The notes beneath the pieces are model-generated. The model had not been told where the DNA came from, did not search any database, and saw nothing but the letters and a program-made list of their open reading frames with translations. Below, one piece after another: positions 27,536 to 38,080 of a DNA stretch of 64,000 nucleotides. Within the stretch, counting starts at the first letter, position 1; the number at the start of each line of letters is the position of its first letter. The translations under genes were made by a program, and so were the position numbers. Origin of the DNA: Luteitalea sp. TBR-22 (GTDB taxonomy: Bacteria > Acidobacteriota > Vicinamibacteria > Vicinamibacterales > Vicinamibacteraceae); NCBI RefSeq assembly GCF_016865485.1, contig NZ_AP024452.1, forward strand, positions 4,052,501 to 4,116,500, written 5' to 3'.

Positions 27536-27831
27536 CGGTCGGGCTCCTCGGTCAAGAGGACGGCGGCCGCGCACCCGGGCGCGATCGGACGTCCGGTCAC
27601 ACGGGACGGTCGACGGCCCGAGCCCTGACGGGCTTCCGAGGCAATCGAACGAAGGCTGGACGGCTCAGCTTGGATCCGGCACTTGGAGGAGTCAACTCAA
27701 GGCACATGTCAGCCGGCGGGCTTCCACGAGTCTCGGCACCTGGATGCAGAGCTCTGCGCGATGGCCGGCTGGCGGCGCGTCCGCCCCGAGGCGCCCGGGG
27801 TCGGTAGGCCTGCACGCCCACGGCGTGGGCC

Positions 27832-30800
27832 TCAGGCAGCGCCGCGAGGCGCGAGCGCCGCCTTCACGGCCCGGTCGAGGTCCTCGGCCAGGAACGGCTT
27901 CTCGAGGAAGTGCGTACCCGCGGCGAGCAGGCCGCGATCGGCGATCACGTCGTCGGTGTATCCCGACATGAAGAGCACTTCGAGGCGCGGCCAGCGGGCG
28001 CGAATGGCCCGCGCCAGCTCCTGCCCGTTCATGGTGGGCATGATCACGTCGGTCAGCAGCAGTTCGATCGGCTCGTCCTCCGCCTGCGCGAGGGCGATGG
28101 CCTCTACGGGGTCCGACGTGGCGAGCACCACGTACCCCAGGTTGCCGAGCATGTGGGTGACCAGTTCGAGGATGTTGGCGTCGTCCTCGACGAGCAGGAT
28201 CCTCGCCCTCGGCGCCTGCCGTGGCGCCTCGGCAGGCGTGATCACCGCGTGCGCCTGCATCGCCCCGACATACCGGGGCAGGTGGACGTCGAACGTCGCC
28301 CCGTGCCCCGGCTGGCTCGACACCGTGACGAAGCCGCCGTTCTGGCGCACTGCCCCATCCACCATCGCCAGGCCGAGGCCCGTCCCGGTGCCGACCGGCT
28401 TGGTGGTGTAGAAGGGCTCGAAGATGTTGGCCAGGGTCGCCTCGTCCATCCCCTGCCCCGAGTCCGACACGCGCACCACGACGTAGTCGCCCGCGGTCGC
28501 GCCGCCCGCGACCTCGGCCGGCCCGAGCGACACGTTGCGGGTGCTGATGGTGATCGTCCCGACGCCGCTGATCGCGTCGCGCGCGTTGACGCACAGGTTG
28601 GTGAGGATCTGGTCGAGTTGCGTCGGATCGAACCACACCGGCCACGCTCCGCCGGGTTGCCAGTACAACGTGATGTCCTCGCCGAGCAGGCGTCGCAACA
28701 GCGACAACGTGCCGGCGATGGCGTCGTCGATGCCGAGGGGACGCGGCATGACGGCCTGCTTGCGGGCGAAGGCGAGCATCTGGCGCGTCAGGCCCGCCGA
28801 CCGCTGCGCCGCCTCGCGGATCTCGGAGAGGTCCCGGTGCAACGGGTGCGAGGGCGGCGCCTGTCGTAGCGCCAGTTCGGCGTGTCCCAGGATCACCGAC
28901 AGCATGTTGTTGAAGTCGTGCGCCACGCCGCCGGCCAGCCGGCCGATCGACTCGAGCTTCTGCGCCTGGGCGAGGCGTCCCTCGAGCGCCAGCCGCTCCT
29001 GCTCGGCCTGCCGACTCGCCGTGATGTCGACCATCAGCCCGCGCAGCCAGCGCGGCCGCCCCTCCTCGACGACGACCCGCACGATGTCCCGGAGCCACAG
29101 GTACCGACCATCGCGGGCGAGGAAGCGGTACTCGAAGTCGTGCGCCTCGGCGCGGCCGGTGCAGGCCACGCAGTACTTCACGGCCCACTCGCGATCGTCC
29201 GGGTGGATGTGCGAGGCCCAGAACCCCGGTTGGAGCCAGTCGCTCGTCGGGTACCCGAGCAGGCGCTCGGCGTAGTCGCTGACCGACGTGAACTCGAAGG
29301 TCGCGGCGTCGGCCTCCCACACGATGCCGTCGGTCGAGGCGACGACGTCCCGGAGGCGCTGTTCGCTGGCGCGCAGGGCGTCCTCGGCCGCCTTCCGCTC
29401 GGTGATGTCCTGGAACGTGCCGTAGAGGCGCACCGGGCGCCCGCCCTGGCGCTCGGCGAACCCCTGCGTCTGCACCCACCGGTGCCGGCCCTTGGCCGTG
29501 ATGATCGGCAGTTGCAGGTCGTAGGGCGTGCCGGTGTCGGAGGCCGCCTGCACCGCCGCGGCGATCACCGGTCGCGCCTCGGGGGCGAACAGGTTGATGC
29601 CTTCCTCGAGCGACGGCTCGACGAGCGAGTCGATCTCGGCGATGCGGAACGTCTCGCGGGTCCACGTGAGCCGCATCGTCTCGAGGTCCACCTCCCAGCC
29701 GCCGACGCGCGCGAGCTCGCCGGTGCGGTCCAGCAACTCCTTGGCGCGACGCAGCGCCTGCTCGGATCGGTACCGCTCGGTGACGTCGCTGAACACCATC
29801 ACGACACCGACGACCGCCCCGGTGACGTCGCGGATCGGCGCGGCGCTGTCGGCGATGTGCCGCTGTTCCCCGTCGCGACGGCGCAGCACCGTGTGGCTGG
29901 CCAGCCCCACGACCTCGCCGCGCGCCAGCACCTCCTCCACCGGATTCGGAGCAGGCGTGTTGGTGAGCGCGTCGACGATCGTCAGCACGTCGGTCAGCGG
30001 CCGGCCCAGCGCCTCGGCCAGCGGCCAGCCGGTGAGCCGCTCGGCGGTCGGGTTCATCCGGGTGATGACGCCCTGCGCGTCGGTGGCCACGACCGCGTCG
30101 CCGATCGACTGCAGCATGGTCGCGAGGTTCTGCTCGCTGACCCGAAGCGCGGCGGTCGCGAGCCGGCGGACCGTGATGTCGCGGTGGGCGACCACCGCAC
30201 CGGGACGCGGCCCGCCCAGTCGGGTGATCGAGATGCTGAACCAGCGCGGCGCGGTCGGGCTGTCGCAGGGGTACTCGAGCTCGACGTGAGTGCTGTCGCC
30301 ACGCAGCACCGCGGCCAGGCCGTCGGCGACGACCGCCGCCTCGCCGCCCGTCGGGGTCGCCGCAGCGCGCCGGCACACGTCGAGGTAGTTCATGCCGACG
30401 TGATCGACGGCGGGCTGCGCCCCGTTCTCCGTGCCGAACGTCCGCCAGGCCCGGTTGACCGCGGTGATGACCCCGTCGGCGTCCAGCACCGCAATCTCGT
30501 CGGCCACCGAGTCGAGCACCTCCGCGTGATACCGGCCGGCAGCCGCGCGGTCACGCGCCAGCCGACGCGCCACGTCGATCCGCCACGACAGCAGCGCCAG
30601 GTACGCCCCACCGTCGTCCTTGACGAGCACGTCGACGGTCGCGTCGCGGAGCAGGTCGGGCGCCATCGCCTCCTCGCCCGGCGCCAGCAGGACGAGGAGA
30701 GGTACGGCGGCCGCTTCGGTCGTGAGATCCACCGCGAGGCCGTCCGGCAATCGAAGGCCCGACACGATCACGTCGGTGGGTACGGTGGCCAGGCAGGCGC

Positions 30801-30942
30801 GCGCCTCGGCGAGCGTCGGGACGGCGATCACGGCGGACGAGGCCCCCGACGAGCCCGCCAGCAGGACCTGCTGCACGAGGGGCTCGTTCCCGACGAGGAG
30901 GATGCGACGGGGCGCGACGGGGAGGGCCGCTGCGGCTGCCAT
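27832..30942 (-). CDS. Multi-PAS hybrid histidine kinase with an N-terminal degenerate receiver
   Basis: A 1036-residue soluble kinase. Residues about 10-130 resemble a receiver (RRILLVGNEPLVQQVLL, then TDVIVSGLRLPDGLAVDL), but the acidic pocket and the phospho-acceptor Asp are absent (Gly at the aligned site). Four PAS domains follow: SVADEIAVLDADGVITAVN, MLQSIGDAVVATDAQGVITR, a PAS with GGWEVDLETMRLTWTRETF, and VVASTDGIVWEADAATFEFT, each with a PAC tail. HisKA carries LAGGVAHDFNNMLSVILGH, HATPase carries NLCVNARDAISGVG and GTGLGLAMVDGAVRQNGG, and a C-terminal receiver is intact (VEDD, LLLTDVIMP, EKPF). No membrane helices. Signal unknown; the many PAS domains suggest several inputs. Confidence 0.93.
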   Translation of the reverse strand: MAAAAALPVAPRRILLVGNEPLVQQVLLAGSSGASSAVIAVPTLAEARACLATVPTDVIVSGLRLPDGLAVDLTTEAAAVPLLVLLAPGEEAMAPDLLRDATVDVLVKDDGGAYLALLSWRIDVARRLARDRAAAGRYHAEVLDSVADEIAVLDADGVITAVNRAWRTFGTENGAQPAVDHVGMNYLDVCRRAAATPTGGEAAVVADGLAAVLRGDSTHVELEYPCDSPTAPRWFSISITRLGGPRPGAVVAHRDITVRRLATAALRVSEQNLATMLQSIGDAVVATDAQGVITRMNPTAERLTGWPLAEALGRPLTDVLTIVDALTNTPAPNPVEEVLARGEVVGLASHTVLRRRDGEQRHIADSAAPIRDVTGAVVGVVMVFSDVTERYRSEQALRRAKELLDRTGELARVGGWEVDLETMRLTWTRETFRIAEIDSLVEPSLEEGINLFAPEARPVIAAAVQAASDTGTPYDLQLPIITAKGRHRWVQTQGFAERQGGRPVRLYGTFQDITERKAAEDALRASEQRLRDVVASTDGIVWEADAATFEFTSVSDYAERLLGYPTSDWLQPGFWASHIHPDDREWAVKYCVACTGRAEAHDFEYRFLARDGRYLWLRDIVRVVVEEGRPRWLRGLMVDITASRQAEQERLALEGRLAQAQKLESIGRLAGGVAHDFNNMLSVILGHAELALRQAPPSHPLHRDLSEIREAAQRSAGLTRQMLAFARKQAVMPRPLGIDDAIAGTLSLLRRLLGEDITLYWQPGGAWPVWFDPTQLDQILTNLCVNARDAISGVGTITISTRNVSLGPAEVAGGATAGDYVVVRVSDSGQGMDEATLANIFEPFYTTKPVGTGTGLGLAMVDGAVRQNGGFVTVSSQPGHGATFDVHLPRYVGAMQAHAVITPAEAPRQAPRARILLVEDDANILELVTHMLGNLGYVVLATSDPVEAIALAQAEDEPIELLLTDVIMPTMNGQELARAIRARWPRLEVLFMSGYTDDVIADRGLLAAGTHFLEKPFLAEDLDRAVKAALAPRGAA

Positions 30943-30997
30943 CTGATGGGACGTTATCGGTTCGTCAGTCTACAGGCACCAGCCCTGCCCGTGCCGG

Positions 30998-33900
30998 TCA
31001 CGCCGTGGCCCTCAGACGATCGCTCCACTGATCGAGCATCGCCGCCAGTTGCTCCTGCCGGATCGGCTTCGACAGGTAGTCGTCCATGCCGGCGGCGAGG
31101 CACCGTTCCCGGTCTTCCTGCATCGCGTTGGCGGTGAGCGCCACGATGACGTGCCGCCGGTCGCCTTCGCCCTCGCGGATCCGCCGGGTCGCCTCGAAGC
31201 CGTCGCACTCGGGCATCTGGCAATCCATGAGCACCACGTCGTAGGGCACCCGTGCGGCCAGCGCGATGGCCTCGAGGCCATTGGCCGCCACGTCGACGTG
31301 GTGCCCCAGTTTCTGGAGCATCCGGGTCGCCACCCGCTGGTTCACCGCGTTGTCCTCGGCCACGAGCACGCGCAGATGCCGGCCGCCCGGCTCGGCCGGC
31401 GAGACGCGGCGGTTCGCCGTGCCACGCCCCGCGCCGAGCGCGAGCGTCACCGCGTCGAGGAGGGCCCGCCGTCGCGCCGGCTTGGCGACCAGGGCGACGA
31501 AGCCCTGCGCGCGCGCCTCGTCGGCAGCGCCGGCCCGGACGCCAGGCGCCACGAGCACGAGCGGTACCTGGCCGTGCGGCTCCCGCAGCTGACTCCGAAG
31601 CACGCGGGCCGCGTCGTGCGACACGCCCGCACCGAGGAAGACCATCGAGACGAACTGTCCCGCCGCGCCCATCCGACGTGCGACGTCGAGGGCGTCCTCG
31701 ACCCCCGCGACGCAGGTCACGTGCACGCCCCAGCCGTTGAGGACGGACTCGATCGCATGCCGGTTGATCGCGTGCGCGTCGACGCAGATCGCCCGGTGAC
31801 CCTCGACGATCGCGGGCACCGCGAGTTCATGCGGCGCCTCGGAGACCCCCATCCGACAGGTGAACCAGAACGTGCTGCCCTGCCCCGCCGCACTGCTCAC
31901 GCCGACGCTGCCGCCCATCGCCTCGACGATCTGGCGGCTGATGGCCAGCCCCAGTCCGGTGCCGCCGTACTTACGCGTCGTCGAGGCATCGGCCTGCGTG
32001 AACGGCGTGAACAGCCGTGCCTGCGCCTCCGGGTCGATGCCGATGCCGGTGTCGCTGACCTCGAAGCGCAGCACGACGTCCGCGTCGCCCTCGACGTGGC
32101 CGCTGACGTGGACGTGCACCGTGCCGCTGGACGTGAACTTGACGGCGTTGCCGAGGAAGTTGGCCAGCACCTGCCGCACGCGCCCCGGATCGCCCATGAC
32201 CATGGCCGGCACGCCGGGCTCGATCACCAGGCCGCACTCCAGGCCCTGGCGGCGGGCGCCGTCGGCCACCAGATCCAGCGCGTCCTCGATCACCCCCGCC
32301 AGGTCGAACGACACGACCTCCAGGGAGATGCGCCCCGCTTCGCCCTTGGAGAAGTCGAGGATGTCGTTGATCACGCCGAGCAGGTGATCGGCCGACGACC
32401 GCACCGCCTCGGCGCACTCGCGTTGCTCGCCGGTCAGCTCGGTGTCGAGCAGCAGGCCGGTCATCCCCACGACGCCGTTGATCGGCGTGCGGATCTCGTG
32501 GCTCATCGTGGCGAGGAAGGCGCTCTTGGCCGCGCTCGCCTCTTCCGCGCGGCGCGTCGCGTCGGCCAGCGCCGCCGTGCGCCGGCGCACCCGCGCGTCC
32601 AGCTCGCCGACCAGTTCGTTGAGCGCGTGGTTGGCCCGCTCGCGATCCTGGAGCGCCGCCTCGAGTTCGACGCGGCCGTCGCGCAGGCGCTCGAGCATCG
32701 AGTCGAAGTCGGCCGCGAGCCTGGCCACTTCCGCAGGCGCGCTCTCGTGCACGTCGGTCCTCGCCACGGGGCCGTCGGCCGTCACCGTGCGCGCCGCCGA
32801 CACCAGTTGCTCCAGCGGCGCGGTGACGCGACGCGAGGCGAACCCGAGCAGCGGGAGCGCGAGGGCCAGGCTGCCGAGCACACCCAACGTCGTGATCACG
32901 TAGTACTCGGCCACCGGCACCTGCACGGTGGTCACCGGGATGCGGGTGAGGACGGTCCAGCCGAGGCCGGGAATCGCCTGCCGCGCCGACCAGAACGACT
33001 GACGCGCCCCGCCATCAGCCTGGTGCGGCCTGCCGTCGGCGCCCGCCACTCGCACCCACGACGAGTCTGCCGCCGAGGCGAGCAGGCGCAGCCCGTCGGG
33101 GCCCTCGGACGCGACCACGTGCTGCCGTTCGTCGAGGATGACCGCCGACTGCGACGGCATGAGGATCTCGCGCATCCGGAGGGCGAGCCGTCCCAGGTCG
33201 AGCGAGCCTTCTGCAACGCCGTCAACGACGCCGTCGTGCCGCCGGCTGATCGGCGCGCTCAGCGCGACGATGGGATCGGAGCCGAAGCCACGGCCGCGGA
33301 ACACCTCGGAGCGGTAGCCGGCTCCCGTGCGGAGCGGCACGCGGAAGTACTCGCGGTCGCCGACCGACCGGCTCCCGGTCGTGGCGATCGGCCGTGACGG
33401 CCCGCTCAGGCGCGACGACCCGGCGCGCGTGAGGCCATCGCGCCCGGCCACCAGCATCGTCAGGAAGCCGTCGTGCAGGCCGTGGTGCTCGAGCAGCACC
33501 GCCTGCACCTCCCCGTGGTCGAGGCCGACGTGCTCGAGCCGCTGCGCCAGCGACGCGACCGCGAGTTCGTGCAGACGGACGTACTCGCCGACGCGATGCG
33601 CGATCAGCGCGGCGCGGTCCGCGAGCGCCGCCCTCGCCTCCTGCTCGGCCCGCCGCATCTGCAGGCCGCCGAGCCCGAGTCCGAGCAACACGAGGGGGAT
33701 GGTCACCAGCGGGACGGTGTGCACGAAGATGGCCGATCGGAGCCCGGGACGCTCCGTCGCCGGCGCCACGCCACCGAGCCAGCGGCGCACGGCGGGCTGC
33801 GCCCCGACCAACTGCGCGATGCCGATGTTGAGCAGGCCGTTCAGCGGCTGCTTGGCCAGCACCAGGAGCGTCGCCGCCGCCGTGACGCCCTGGGTCGAGC

Positions 33901-34318
33901 GATGCACCAGCAGGATGAGCGGGATCCCGAACAGCACCCAGTAGCCGACGCCGGCCAGCAGCGGCGACACCCGACGACGCGCGAGGCTCACGACCGCGAG
34001 CACCTCGCCGGCCGCGAGCACGGCCATCAGCCACGAGTGATACGCGAGGCACGTGCGCGCCGTGGCGAGGACCGCCGTCAGGGCGCCCCACCACGGGCCG
34101 AGGACCAGGCCGATGACCAGCGACACGGCGCCGTCGAGGCGCAGGACCATGTCACCGGCCAGCGGCGGGCCCCACGCGATGAGCGCGTCGCCGGCGGCGG
34201 CGCCGACGAGCGCTATCGCGAGATAGCGCGCCGACCGGATGCTGCCGCGATACGGCCGGAACAGGGAGCCCGGGGCGCCTGTGGGCTGAAGGTCCTGCGC
34301 TGTTTCGCCCCGGGTCAC
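30998..34318 (-). CDS. Membrane hybrid histidine kinase with Cache-like sensor, pseudo-receiver and receiver
   Basis: 1106 residues from a GTG at 34318 that has GGAAGG just upstream; the frame runs further but reads the antisense tail of the next gene. Domains: an integral membrane block of about six helices (residues 20-190), a TM helix, a large extracytoplasmic sensor of Cache type (about 200-440), a second TM ([20 protein letters not shown]), HAMP, a coiled coil, HisKA ([19 protein letters not shown]), HATPase ([27 protein letters not shown]), a degenerate receiver lacking the phospho-acceptor ([13 protein letters not shown]), and a canonical receiver ([25 protein letters not shown]). Close paralogue of the adjacent gene, with different input domains. 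Confidence 0.92.
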   Translation of the reverse strand: MTRGETAQDLQPTGAPGSLFRPYRGSIRSARYLAIALVGAAAGDALIAWGPPLAGDMVLRLDGAVSLVIGLVLGPWWGALTAVLATARTCLAYHSWLMAVLAAGEVLAVVSLARRRVSPLLAGVGYWVLFGIPLILLVHRSTQGVTAAATLLVLAKQPLNGLLNIGIAQLVGAQPAVRRWLGGVAPATERPGLRSAIFVHTVPLVTIPLVLLGLGLGGLQMRRAEQEARAALADRAALIAHRVGEYVRLHELAVASLAQRLEHVGLDHGEVQAVLLEHHGLHDGFLTMLVAGRDGLTRAGSSRLSGPSRPIATTGSRSVGDREYFRVPLRTGAGYRSEVFRGRGFGSDPIVALSAPISRRHDGVVDGVAEGSLDLGRLALRMREILMPSQSAVILDERQHVVASEGPDGLRLLASAADSSWVRVAGADGRPHQADGGARQSFWSARQAIPGLGWTVLTRIPVTTVQVPVAEYYVITTLGVLGSLALALPLLGFASRRVTAPLEQLVSAARTVTADGPVARTDVHESAPAEVARLAADFDSMLERLRDGRVELEAALQDRERANHALNELVGELDARVRRRTAALADATRRAEEASAAKSAFLATMSHEIRTPINGVVGMTGLLLDTELTGEQRECAEAVRSSADHLLGVINDILDFSKGEAGRISLEVVSFDLAGVIEDALDLVADGARRQGLECGLVIEPGVPAMVMGDPGRVRQVLANFLGNAVKFTSSGTVHVHVSGHVEGDADVVLRFEVSDTGIGIDPEAQARLFTPFTQADASTTRKYGGTGLGLAISRQIVEAMGGSVGVSSAAGQGSTFWFTCRMGVSEAPHELAVPAIVEGHRAICVDAHAINRHAIESVLNGWGVHVTCVAGVEDALDVARRMGAAGQFVSMVFLGAGVSHDAARVLRSQLREPHGQVPLVLVAPGVRAGAADEARAQGFVALVAKPARRRALLDAVTLALGAGRGTANRRVSPAEPGGRHLRVLVAEDNAVNQRVATRMLQKLGHHVDVAANGLEAIALAARVPYDVVLMDCQMPECDGFEATRRIREGEGDRRHVIVALTANAMQEDRERCLAAGMDDYLSKPIRQEQLAAMLDQWSDRLRATA

Positions 34319-34389
34319 CCCCCTTCCATCGGCAGGGGGGAGAGGAACTGGAGGCGCGAAGGGCCCGGGCCTGCCGGCAAGAACCGGCG

Positions 34390-37300
34390 CTAGACCGCGA
34401 GACGCGTCGGCCCGTCGGTCACGTCGCGCGGCTGCCACTGCCGGAGGGCGTCGCGCAACTGCTCCTTCCGGATCGGCTTGGTCAGGTAGTCGTCCATCCC
34501 GGCGGCGCGGCAGCGGTCCCGATCCTCCTGCATGGCACCCGCGGTGAGCGCGATGATGACCTGGTGGCGCCCGTCGTCCTCGCCGGCCCGGATCCGCTGC
34601 GTCGCCTCGAAGCCGTCACACTCGGGCATCTGGCAGTCCATCAGGACGACATCGAACGGCAGGCGTCCGAGCATCTCGATCGCCTCCCAGCCGTTGCTGG
34701 CCACGTCGACGTGGTGCCCCAGCTTCTCTAGCATCTTCGTCGCGACCCGCTGGTTGACCGTGTTGTCTTCGGCCAGCAGGATCCGGAGCGGCGGCCCGAT
34801 GGGCGCATGCTCGGCGGTGACGGTCGCCGATTCGGGGCGGGCGACGCCGAGCGCATCCGCCAGGGCGGCAAGGAGGTAACGCCGTCGGATCGGCTTGCTC
34901 ACGAAGGCACTGAAGCCTGCGGCGCGCGCCTGCTCGGCGGCGCCCGGCTTCACGGTCGGCGCCACGAGCACGAGCGGGACGATGCGGCCGGCGGCATGGG
35001 TGCGGATGCGATCGCGCAACTCCAGCGCCGCGTCGAGGCCGTGCGGGGTGCCGACGAACACGACGTCGACCTGCTGGTCCGTCGTCGCCGCGGCGGCGAG
35101 GACCTCGACCGCGTCCTCGGCCGTCTCGACGCACGTCACCTGCATGCCACAGGCGGCCGCCGTGACGGCGATCATGTGGCGGTTGATGGGATGCGGGTCG
35201 ACGCAGACCGCCCACCGGCCGGGGGCGAGTGCCGCCGGGGTGAACTCGCGCGGTGCGTCGGTCAGGCCCAACCGCGCGGTGAACCAGAAGGTGCTACCGA
35301 CGCCCGGAGCGCTGTGCACGCCCACCGCGCCGCCCATCGTCTCGGCGATCTGCTTGCTGATCGCCAGGCCCAGGCCCGTGCCACCGTACTTGCGGGTCGT
35401 GGAGGCGTCGGCCTGCGTGAAGGGCGTGAACAGGCGAGCCGCGGCCTCGGGCGCGATGCCGATGCCCGTGTCGGTCACCTCGAACCTGAGGCGCGCCGCG
35501 TCCTCGTCGACGACGTGGCTGCTGACGTGCACGTGCACGGCGCCTGCGGCCGTGAACTTGACCGCGTTGCCGAGGAAGTTGACCAGCACCTGGCGCAGCC
35601 GGCCCGGGTCGCCGACCAGCATGTCGGGGACGTCCGGCTCGAGGATCACGCCACACTCCAGGCCCTTGCGGCGGGCGGCATCGGCCACCAGTTCGATGGC
35701 CTCCTCGACGACGGTCGGGAGGTCGAAGGGCACCGACTCCAGCGTGATGCGACCCACCTCGCCCTTCGAGTAGTCGAGGATGTCGTTGATCACGCCGAGC
35801 AGGTGGTCGGCCGATCCGCGCACCGTCTCGACGTACTCCCGCTGTTCGCGCGTCAGGTCGGTGTCGAGCAGGAGTCCGGTCATCCCCACCACGCCGTTGA
35901 TCGGCGTCCGGATCTCGTGGCTCATCGTCGCCAGGAAGCTGCTCTTGGCGGCCGTGGCCGCCAGCGCCATGTCGCGGGCCCGCGCCAGCTCCACGGCCTG
36001 CAGCTCGATCTCGTACAGGTACTCGTCGCGCGCGCGCTCGGCGGCCGCCCCGGCGGCGTTGTCCTGCAGGAAGACCCACTGCATCGGTTCGCCCTCGGGG
36101 CTGAACACGCGCAAGCCGCTGACGACCACCGGCACGGACTGGCCGCTCGCGGCGCGCAGCTCCGTCGTGAGCGGCCGGAACATGCCCGTGGTCTCGAGTT
36201 CTTGTCCATGCGCGGTGATGGCCTCAGCGGGCACGCCGACCGCCTCTGGCCTCAACGAGTCGAGGGCGCCATCTTCCACCTGCAGCAGGGCGAGCGCCGT
36301 GCGGTTGGCCAGCACGGGCCGGCGGGCCGCGTCGGAGAGGATCATGCCGATCGGCGCGTTCTCGAACAGTTCCCGGAAGCGTGCGGACGCCAGCGACTCC
36401 TCGCGTCGGGCCTGGTCGCGTTCGTCGAGCAGCCGGCTCAGGTCCCGGTTGGTCGCCTCGATCAGGTCGGCCTGCCGACGACTGGCGGCGACATGCCTGA
36501 CGCCCCCGCCGAGCGACGCGGCCAGGAGCACCCCGAGCAGCAGGACCAGGTGCGGCAGCGCCGAGGTCTGCTGGTCGAGCAGTTCCGGTGTCGGGGCCAT
36601 GGCCAGGTCGACCGGGACGCGCCCCATCAGCAGGATCCGGCGAGCCGCGACGGGCGCGCCCGCGGCGAACTGCCCGTCGGCGCCGATGGCCACGCCGCCA
36701 CTCCGGACGTGGTAGGCGTAGGACGCGTCGGCGAGTGGGGTCCGCAGCAGGCGGGCGAGCGCGAATGCGGTGGCCAGGAAGCCGGCTGGCCGGCCCGAAC
36801 GGTCGAGGCGCTGCAGGAGGGTGAACCCCATCTCGCCGTCGAGCAGTTGCGTCGGTCCACGCAGGACCGGCTCGTGCGTGTCCAGCATGCCCGCGAGTGC
36901 GACCCGTTCTGCCGGGGTGAGGACCGCCAGCGCAGCGCGCACCCTGCCCTCGGCGGCCTGCGGCCGGACCCACGGGTTGGACAGGTCGTCGAAGCGGGCC
37001 AGCGTGATCGCGTTGATCCGGCCCTCTGCGTCGACGACGTGCTGGTTCGCGTCCGACAGCCAGAGCGCCGCCTCGAGTTCGTTCCCCGTCTCGATGCGCT
37101 TGCGCATCCGTTCGAGCGACCTGACCATGCCTCGAAGCTCCTCGTGCAGGGCGGCCTCGATGCGATCGAGCCTGGTCTCCTGCAGATGCGCCACGGTGGC
37201 GCGCTCCTGGGCAATCAGGACCAACGTCAGCACACCGCTCACGGCCACGGTGTAGGCGGCCACCGTCAGCGGCGCCCAGGCGCCCCAGTGCACCAGGCCG

Positions 37301-37935
37301 CGGCGCACCTCGTAGTGGAGCATCGCCAGGGCCACCAGAATCGATGCGCCGGCCATCTGCGGCGACATGCTCAACCGATGCAGCCACGGGTCGCCCGTGG
37401 TGTGCCCGGCATAGCTGGCGATGGTCGTCAGCGCCAGCAGGCCCAGGACCAGTGCGGTCGCAAGCGGCAACAGTCGCAGCCACAGCCAGAGCCGCGCCAG
37501 GCGGCCCGACCCCAGCCTGAGTCCCACCAGCGATACGAGGAAGATGGCGAGCGCCGATTGCGGATGGCTGCGCTGCAGCGGGTCGGCCGAAAGGCGCGCA
37601 TCGAGCCACGTCACGGTGCCGGGCGACACCATCGAAGCCACGTGCCACACCAGGGCCGATGCCGCCAGCACCAACCCGATCCCGGCGGCGCCACGCGCCA
37701 GCGTCTGCCTCCCTCGTGCTGCCGCGAGCAGCCCGATGATGCCGAACGAGAACCCGAGGGCCGATTGGAGCCGGAACTGCTGCACGCCCGGCAGCGTGGG
37801 GACCAGTGCGGGCACGTGCAGGACGTGCCCGACCACGCCGGCCACGCAGACCAGGAGCGCGAGCGCCAGCAGGACCGTACTGACCAGATGCGGGCCCTGG
37901 CGCATGTCGGTGGCGGTCGGCGGTGGCATCGGCAC
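34390..37935 (-). CDS. Membrane hybrid histidine kinase with CHASE-like sensor, PAS, pseudo-receiver and receiver
   Basis: About 1181 residues. The GTG at 37935 follows GGAGG at 5 bases; an ATG lies two codons later at 37929. The frame extends to 38259 but there overlaps the divergent kinase. Domains: six or seven N-terminal helices, an extracytoplasmic CHASE-like region (about 240-470) closed by a TM helix ([20 protein letters not shown]), PAS ([20 protein letters not shown]), HisKA ([19 protein letters not shown]), HATPase ([27 protein letters not shown]), a degenerate receiver ([11 protein letters not shown] in place of the Asp strand), then a canonical receiver ([25 protein letters not shown]). 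The kinase and receiver modules closely match the downstream paralogue, so duplication with sensor swapping is likely. Confidence 0.92.
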   Translation of the reverse strand: MPMPPPTATDMRQGPHLVSTVLLALALLVCVAGVVGHVLHVPALVPTLPGVQQFRLQSALGFSFGIIGLLAAARGRQTLARGAAGIGLVLAASALVWHVASMVSPGTVTWLDARLSADPLQRSHPQSALAIFLVSLVGLRLGSGRLARLWLWLRLLPLATALVLGLLALTTIASYAGHTTGDPWLHRLSMSPQMAGASILVALAMLHYEVRRGLVHWGAWAPLTVAAYTVAVSGVLTLVLIAQERATVAHLQETRLDRIEAALHEELRGMVRSLERMRKRIETGNELEAALWLSDANQHVVDAEGRINAITLARFDDLSNPWVRPQAAEGRVRAALAVLTPAERVALAGMLDTHEPVLRGPTQLLDGEMGFTLLQRLDRSGRPAGFLATAFALARLLRTPLADASYAYHVRSGGVAIGADGQFAAGAPVAARRILLMGRVPVDLAMAPTPELLDQQTSALPHLVLLLGVLLAASLGGGVRHVAASRRQADLIEATNRDLSRLLDERDQARREESLASARFRELFENAPIGMILSDAARRPVLANRTALALLQVEDGALDSLRPEAVGVPAEAITAHGQELETTGMFRPLTTELRAASGQSVPVVVSGLRVFSPEGEPMQWVFLQDNAAGAAAERARDEYLYEIELQAVELARARDMALAATAAKSSFLATMSHEIRTPINGVVGMTGLLLDTDLTREQREYVETVRGSADHLLGVINDILDYSKGEVGRITLESVPFDLPTVVEEAIELVADAARRKGLECGVILEPDVPDMLVGDPGRLRQVLVNFLGNAVKFTAAGAVHVHVSSHVVDEDAARLRFEVTDTGIGIAPEAAARLFTPFTQADASTTRKYGGTGLGLAISKQIAETMGGAVGVHSAPGVGSTFWFTARLGLTDAPREFTPAALAPGRWAVCVDPHPINRHMIAVTAAACGMQVTCVETAEDAVEVLAAAATTDQQVDVVFVGTPHGLDAALELRDRIRTHAAGRIVPLVLVAPTVKPGAAEQARAAGFSAFVSKPIRRRYLLAALADALGVARPESATVTAEHAPIGPPLRILLAEDNTVNQRVATKMLEKLGHHVDVASNGWEAIEMLGRLPFDVVLMDCQMPECDGFEATQRIRAGEDDGRHQVIIALTAGAMQEDRDRCRAAGMDDYLTKPIRKEQLRDALRQWQPRDVTDGPTRLAV

Positions 37936-38080
37936 GTCAGCCTCCACCCCGGAGGTGGAAACCGTATTGTCGGGAGCAATCGGCCCTCCACGGAGTTTCT
38001 TCAGGAATTGGCCGCGATTGGCGACACTCCACTTGCGACTGTCTCCATACCCCTCGGCCTTGCTACAGTGCTTGGCGCCG

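Noticed and set aside
34256-34320. Riboswitch upstream of the 30998 kinase
   Set aside because: The GGTGACC...GGCGAAACAGCGCAGG stretch superficially recalls a riboswitch core, but I could not match any known consensus or pair a credible fold.
34319-34438. N-terminal extension of the kinase gene beyond the GTG at 34318
   Set aside because: It reads back across the end of the upstream kinase gene and lacks a ribosome-binding site; GTG 34318 has GGAAGG.
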